From Streptomyces kaniharaensis (GTDB lineage: Bacteria; Actinomycetota; Actinomycetes; Streptomycetales; Streptomycetaceae), in assembly GCF_009569385.1 (NCBI RefSeq), contig NZ_WBOF01000001.1, positions 992,001-1,056,000 on the forward strand: 64,000 bases of DNA, read 5' to 3'. Made by a program: the position numbers and the translations under genes. Below are positions 61,173-64,000 of the stretch, in pieces. The notes below the pieces were generated by a model. The model searched no databases, was not told the DNA's origin, and worked only from the letters and a program-made list of their open reading frames with translations. Positions within the stretch are counted from its first letter, which is position 1; every line of letters begins with the position of its first letter.

Positions 61173-62165
61173 ATGGGAAACAGGGAACGTGTGGTGCGGG
61201 CGGCGGCGGCCTGGGTCGCCGTGGCCGCGACCGTGCCGTATCTGACGCTCAAGATCCTGTGGCTGACCGGCCATCCGGTCGGGTCCGACGACCCGGCCGC
61301 GATGGACAAGCTCTGGCTGGTGAACCTGCTCACCTTCGGCATGGACGCTATCGCCGTAGCCCTCGCGCTCGCCTTCGTCCGGCCGTGGGGGCGGCGCGTG
61401 CCAGCCGGGCTGGTGGCGTTCCCCATGTGGGTGGCGACCGGACTCCTCGGGACGATCCTGGTGGCGATGCCGCTGTCCCTCCTCAGCACGCTGGTCCTCG
61501 GGCCGGAGCACCAGGCGGACGGTGACAAGGTGGCGGGCGGGCTCCGCGGTTGGGTCTTCGCCGTGGTGTACGGCGGGTTCTCGGTCCAGGGCCTCGCGCT
61601 GATCACCGGGTTCGTGCTGTACGCCCGGCAGCGCTGGGCCGGGCTGCTGCGCGACCGGATCGGCGCCCTACCGGACTCCCCCACCCTGACCGCGCAGCGC
61701 ACGTTCGCCGGGGTCGCCGCCCTGCTCGGCCTGGGCGTCGCGGTGGCCCGGACGTACTGGGCGGCGGGCGGCACCGCCGGGGTGCCGTCACGGTGGGCCG
61801 ACGAGCACAGCCGGGGCGTGGCGGTGATGGACGGCGTGGGCGCCGTGATGGCGGTGGCCGCGGCGGCGGCGCTGCTGGTGCTGGTGTTCCGGATCGGGCC
61901 GCGGCGGCGGCTGCGGGTGCCGCTGGTGGTGGCGTGGACGGCGGCCGGGTCGCTGTTCGGCTGGGGCTCCTGGCAGTTGGTGGCGTTCGGCAGTACGACG
62001 ACGAGGGTGACGGACGTCCGGATGGCGGTGCCGGGGCTGATGCCGCTGGTCCAGTCCGCGCAGGTGGTGGCCGCGGTGCTGATCCTGGCGGTGGGCGCCA
62101 TGGCGCTGACCGAACGGGCCGCGGCGGCCCGGGCGGTGGCGGCTGACGTAGAGTCGGCCGGGTGA
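61173..62165 (+). CDS. Polytopic membrane protein, unknown function
   Basis: 330 residues with about eight or nine membrane segments; no family recognised. Prominent parts are RVVRAAAAWVAVAATVPYLTLKILWLTG, GTILVAMPLSLLSTLVLGPEH and RIGPRRRLRVPLVVAWTAAGSLFGWGSWQL. Its stop overlaps the histidine kinase ATG (62162), so it belongs to the same operon and may assist sensing, as small membrane partners do. Weak Shine-Dalgarno. Confidence 0.7.
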   Translation: MGNRERVVRAAAAWVAVAATVPYLTLKILWLTGHPVGSDDPAAMDKLWLVNLLTFGMDAIAVALALAFVRPWGRRVPAGLVAFPMWVATGLLGTILVAMPLSLLSTLVLGPEHQADGDKVAGGLRGWVFAVVYGGFSVQGLALITGFVLYARQRWAGLLRDRIGALPDSPTLTAQRTFAGVAALLGLGVAVARTYWAAGGTAGVPSRWADEHSRGVAVMDGVGAVMAVAAAAALLVLVFRIGPRRRLRVPLVVAWTAAGSLFGWGSWQLVAFGSTTTRVTDVRMAVPGLMPLVQSAQVVAAVLILAVGAMALTERAAAARAVAADVESAG

Positions 62166-63505
62166 ACACGGAGGGAGGGGGCCGGATTCGGCGCGGGGCG
62201 GGGGCGCTGTTCGGACGGCGGGCCCGGCTGCGCTGGGTGCATCTGGTGCTGGGCGGCGCCCTGTTGATGCCCTACTGGCTGCTCTCGCAGGTGATTCTCG
62301 GGGGGCTCAACGCCGAGCAGAGCCACCTGCGGCAGCTGCTGCTCCAGTTCGTCTCGCTGGGCGTCTCGCTGCCGATGGCCGCCGTCACCGCGCTGCTTCC
62401 GACCGTCCGCACGCTGGAGGGCGCGGCGGCGAAGGCGCTCTGCGCGCCGGAGCGGCCGGAGGAAATCGCCACCGGGCCGGCCCGGTCGTGGGCGGCCCGG
62501 CGCCGCGCGGCGGCCTGGTACGTGCTGCATCTGTTCCTCGGCGGCGTGGTCTCCGGGATGACGCTGGCCGGGGCGCCTTTCTCGGTGGTGCTGATCTTCG
62601 ACTTCGACGGGGCGATGGACCTCACCCGGTTCTGGGAGAACCGGTTCCCCGGCTGGATGTTCACCGGCCCCGCCCTCGGCCTCGTCGTCCTGACGCTGAT
62701 CGTCTGCGCCAACGCCGGCTGCGGCGCGCTGCTCGCCCGCTGGGCGCCAGTCCTGCTCGGCCCGACCCCGGAGGAGCGGCTGGCCGCGGCCGAGCACCGG
62801 GCCGCCGTGCTCGCCCAGCGCAACCGGCTGGCCCGCGAACTGCACGACTCCGTCGGGCACGCGCTGAGCGCGGTCAGCATCCAGGCCTCGGCCGCGGCCC
62901 GGGTGCTGCGCAGCGACCCGGACTTCGCCGCCGAGGCGCTCGCCGCCATCGAGGAGACCGCACGGGCGGCCGTCGCCGAACTCGACACCGTGCTGGGGCT
63001 GCTGCGCGAGGAGAACGCCGGCACCGAGGGCCCCGCCGGGCCGACCCTCGCCGGGCTGGACGACCTGCTGCGCCAGCTCGCCCACACGGGCGTCCGGGTG
63101 GACGCCGACCTCGCCCCCGGCCTGGGGCGGCTGCCGGCCGCGGTCTCCCGCGAGGCGTACCGGATCGTCCAGGAGGGCCTCACCAACGTGCTCCGGCATG
63201 CCGGGCCCGCACCGGCCGGGCTGCGGGTCGCCCTCGCGGACGGCCGGCTGGAGATCGAGCTGACCAACCCGCTGGGCCCGGCCCGACCCAGCCGCCCCGG
63301 CGGCGGGCGGGGGCTGCGCGGGATCGGGGAGCGGGCGGCGGCGCTGCGCGGCGGCAGCGAGGCGGGGCCGACCGAGGACGGGACGACGTGGCGGTTGGCC
63401 GTCTGGCTGCCGCTGGGAGGGGCACGAGTGAGCGGGGCACGAGTGAACGGAACGCGAGTGGGCGGAACGCGAGTGGGCGGGACAGGAGTGGTGGGCACCC
63501 GATGA
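62162..63505 (+). CDS. Sensor histidine kinase (HisKA_3)
   Basis: 447 residues. Four or so membrane segments in the first 200 residues, H-box RNRLARELHDSVGHALSAVS (His228), and ATPase domain with EAYRIVQEGLTNVLRHAGPA and GGGRGLRGIGERAAALRGG. The C-terminus carries a 15-bp repeat tail encoding ARVSG, ARVNG and TRVGG units, beyond the kinase core. Overlaps both neighbours by 4 bp. Confidence 0.9.
   Translation: MNTEGGGRIRRGAGALFGRRARLRWVHLVLGGALLMPYWLLSQVILGGLNAEQSHLRQLLLQFVSLGVSLPMAAVTALLPTVRTLEGAAAKALCAPERPEEIATGPARSWAARRRAAAWYVLHLFLGGVVSGMTLAGAPFSVVLIFDFDGAMDLTRFWENRFPGWMFTGPALGLVVLTLIVCANAGCGALLARWAPVLLGPTPEERLAAAEHRAAVLAQRNRLARELHDSVGHALSAVSIQASAAARVLRSDPDFAAEALAAIEETARAAVAELDTVLGLLREENAGTEGPAGPTLAGLDDLLRQLAHTGVRVDADLAPGLGRLPAAVSREAYRIVQEGLTNVLRHAGPAPAGLRVALADGRLEIELTNPLGPARPSRPGGGRGLRGIGERAAALRGGSEAGPTEDGTTWRLAVWLPLGGARVSGARVNGTRVGGTRVGGTGVVGTR
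63424..63498. repeat. 15-bp coding repeat at the kinase C-terminus
   Basis: Five degenerate copies of a 15-mer (CGAGTGGGCGGAA-like) encode the ARVSG-ARVNG-TRVGG-TRVGG tail, in frame. Copy number can change without a frameshift. Confidence 0.75.
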
Positions 63506-64000
63506 GCGAGAACATCCGCGTGGTGATCGCGGACGACGAGCGGCTGGTCCGGATGGGCCTGCGGGTGGTGATCGACGCCGAACCGGACCTCAGTGTGGTC
63601 GGCGAGGCGGCCGACGGCGCCGAGGTCGTGCCGCTGGTGCGCGAACTGCGGCCGGACGTGGTGCTGATGGACGTCCGCATGCCCGGCATCGACGGCATCC
63701 GGGCCACCGAACAGCTGATGGGCACCATGGCCGAGCCTCCCCGCATCCTGGTGGTCACCACCTTCGAGCACGACGATCACGTGTACGACGCGCTGCGGGC
63801 GGGCGCGGCCGGGTTCCTGCTGAAGCGGGCGCGGGCGGAGGAGATGCTCCAGGCGGTGCGGCTGGTCGCGCGCGGGGACTCGCTGCTCTTCCCGGCCGCC
63901 GTCCGGGAGCTCGCGCTGCGGCACGCCCCGGAGGCCCCCCGGGTCGCCGCCCCGGAGCGGGGGCCGATCGGGCGGCTGACCGAGCGGGAGGGCCAGGTGC
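63502..64000 (+). CDS. Response regulator, NarL/LuxR type (3' partial)
   Basis: ATG overlaps the kinase stop as ATGA. Receiver VVIADDERLVRMGL, phospho-acceptor Asp57 in DVVLMDVRMPGIDG, conserved Thr/Lys VVTTFEHDDHVYDALRAGAAGFLLK, and start of the HTH domain (GRLTEREGQV). The gene runs past the window end. Paired with the kinase upstream. Confidence 0.92.
   Translation, partial: MSENIRVVIADDERLVRMGLRVVIDAEPDLSVVGEAADGAEVVPLVRELRPDVVLMDVRMPGIDGIRATEQLMGTMAEPPRILVVTTFEHDDHVYDALRAGAAGFLLKRARAEEMLQAVRLVARGDSLLFPAAVRELALRHAPEAPRVAAPERGPIGRLTEREGQV

Overview
The window is about 73% G+C. It has strong third-position G/C bias, many GTG and TTG starts, GTGA/ATGA gene junctions and mycothiol-linked enzyme families, and it lacks tRNA, rRNA, IS elements, phage genes and CRISPR. 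This points to a streptomycete-type actinobacterium (Streptomyces or Kitasatospora), in an ordinary chromosomal region rich in regulators and stress genes. Both window edges cut genes: a DinB-type protein on the left and a response regulator on the right.

Layout. 0-13 kb: DinB and hemerythrin proteins, a VOC protein, a TetR regulator with an MFS exporter, a flavin-type PPOX protein, a DUF1876/zinc-ribbon pair, a YndJ-like membrane protein behind two copies of a 14-bp palindrome, an ECF sigma/anti-sigma/lipoprotein operon, thioredoxin, a hydrolase and a gutted flavoprotein pseudogene. 12-28 kb: a BNR-repeat protein, acetyltransferases, an EamA permease with a divergent RpiR regulator, LacI, a secreted sphingomyelinase-like enzyme, a di-Mop molybdate protein, a MarR/extradiol dioxygenase pair, a truncated globin, an SDR/MerR pair, an acyl-CoA ligase and a LuxR regulator. 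28-34.3 kb: a mutagenic translesion cassette transcribed imuA, imuB, dnaE2 behind a consensus LexA box. 34-40 kb: a decayed DinB-like gene, a zinc-ribbon gene with a TTA (bldA) codon, a tandem SUKH-4 protein, DUF2332 and a TipA-like MerR regulator. 40-46 kb: an ABC exporter divergent from a two-component system. 45.8-47 kb: a 24-residue leader peptide upstream of an isopenicillin-N-synthase-type oxygenase. 47-51 kb: a protein carrying fifteen perfect 7-bp repeats, convergent with a STAND/TPR protein whose P-loop is degenerate. 51-58 kb: a MerR gene convergent with a four-gene acyl-CoA catabolism operon (CoA-transferase, acyl-CoA dehydrogenase, thiolase, FadB-type). 58-61 kb: an ESX/WXG-like pair. 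61-64 kb: a membrane protein plus a second two-component system.

How the genes work together. Several local circuits can be read from the DNA: SOS control of the mutasome; autoregulated MerR, MarR and RpiR switches with visible dyads; an ABC exporter next to its likely two-component regulator; and a MerR regulator sharing operator words with the beta-oxidation operon. Mycothiol-dependent (DinB-fold) proteins occur three times intact and once as a relic.

The most unusual signals are the leader peptide, the frame-indifferent 7-bp repeat tract, the repeat-built insertion in the DnaE2 PHP domain, the LexA box overlying the likely imuA start, and several gene relics. No complete, unmistakably new multi-gene defence or biosynthetic system is evident. 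All family calls come from reading motifs; no database search was run.
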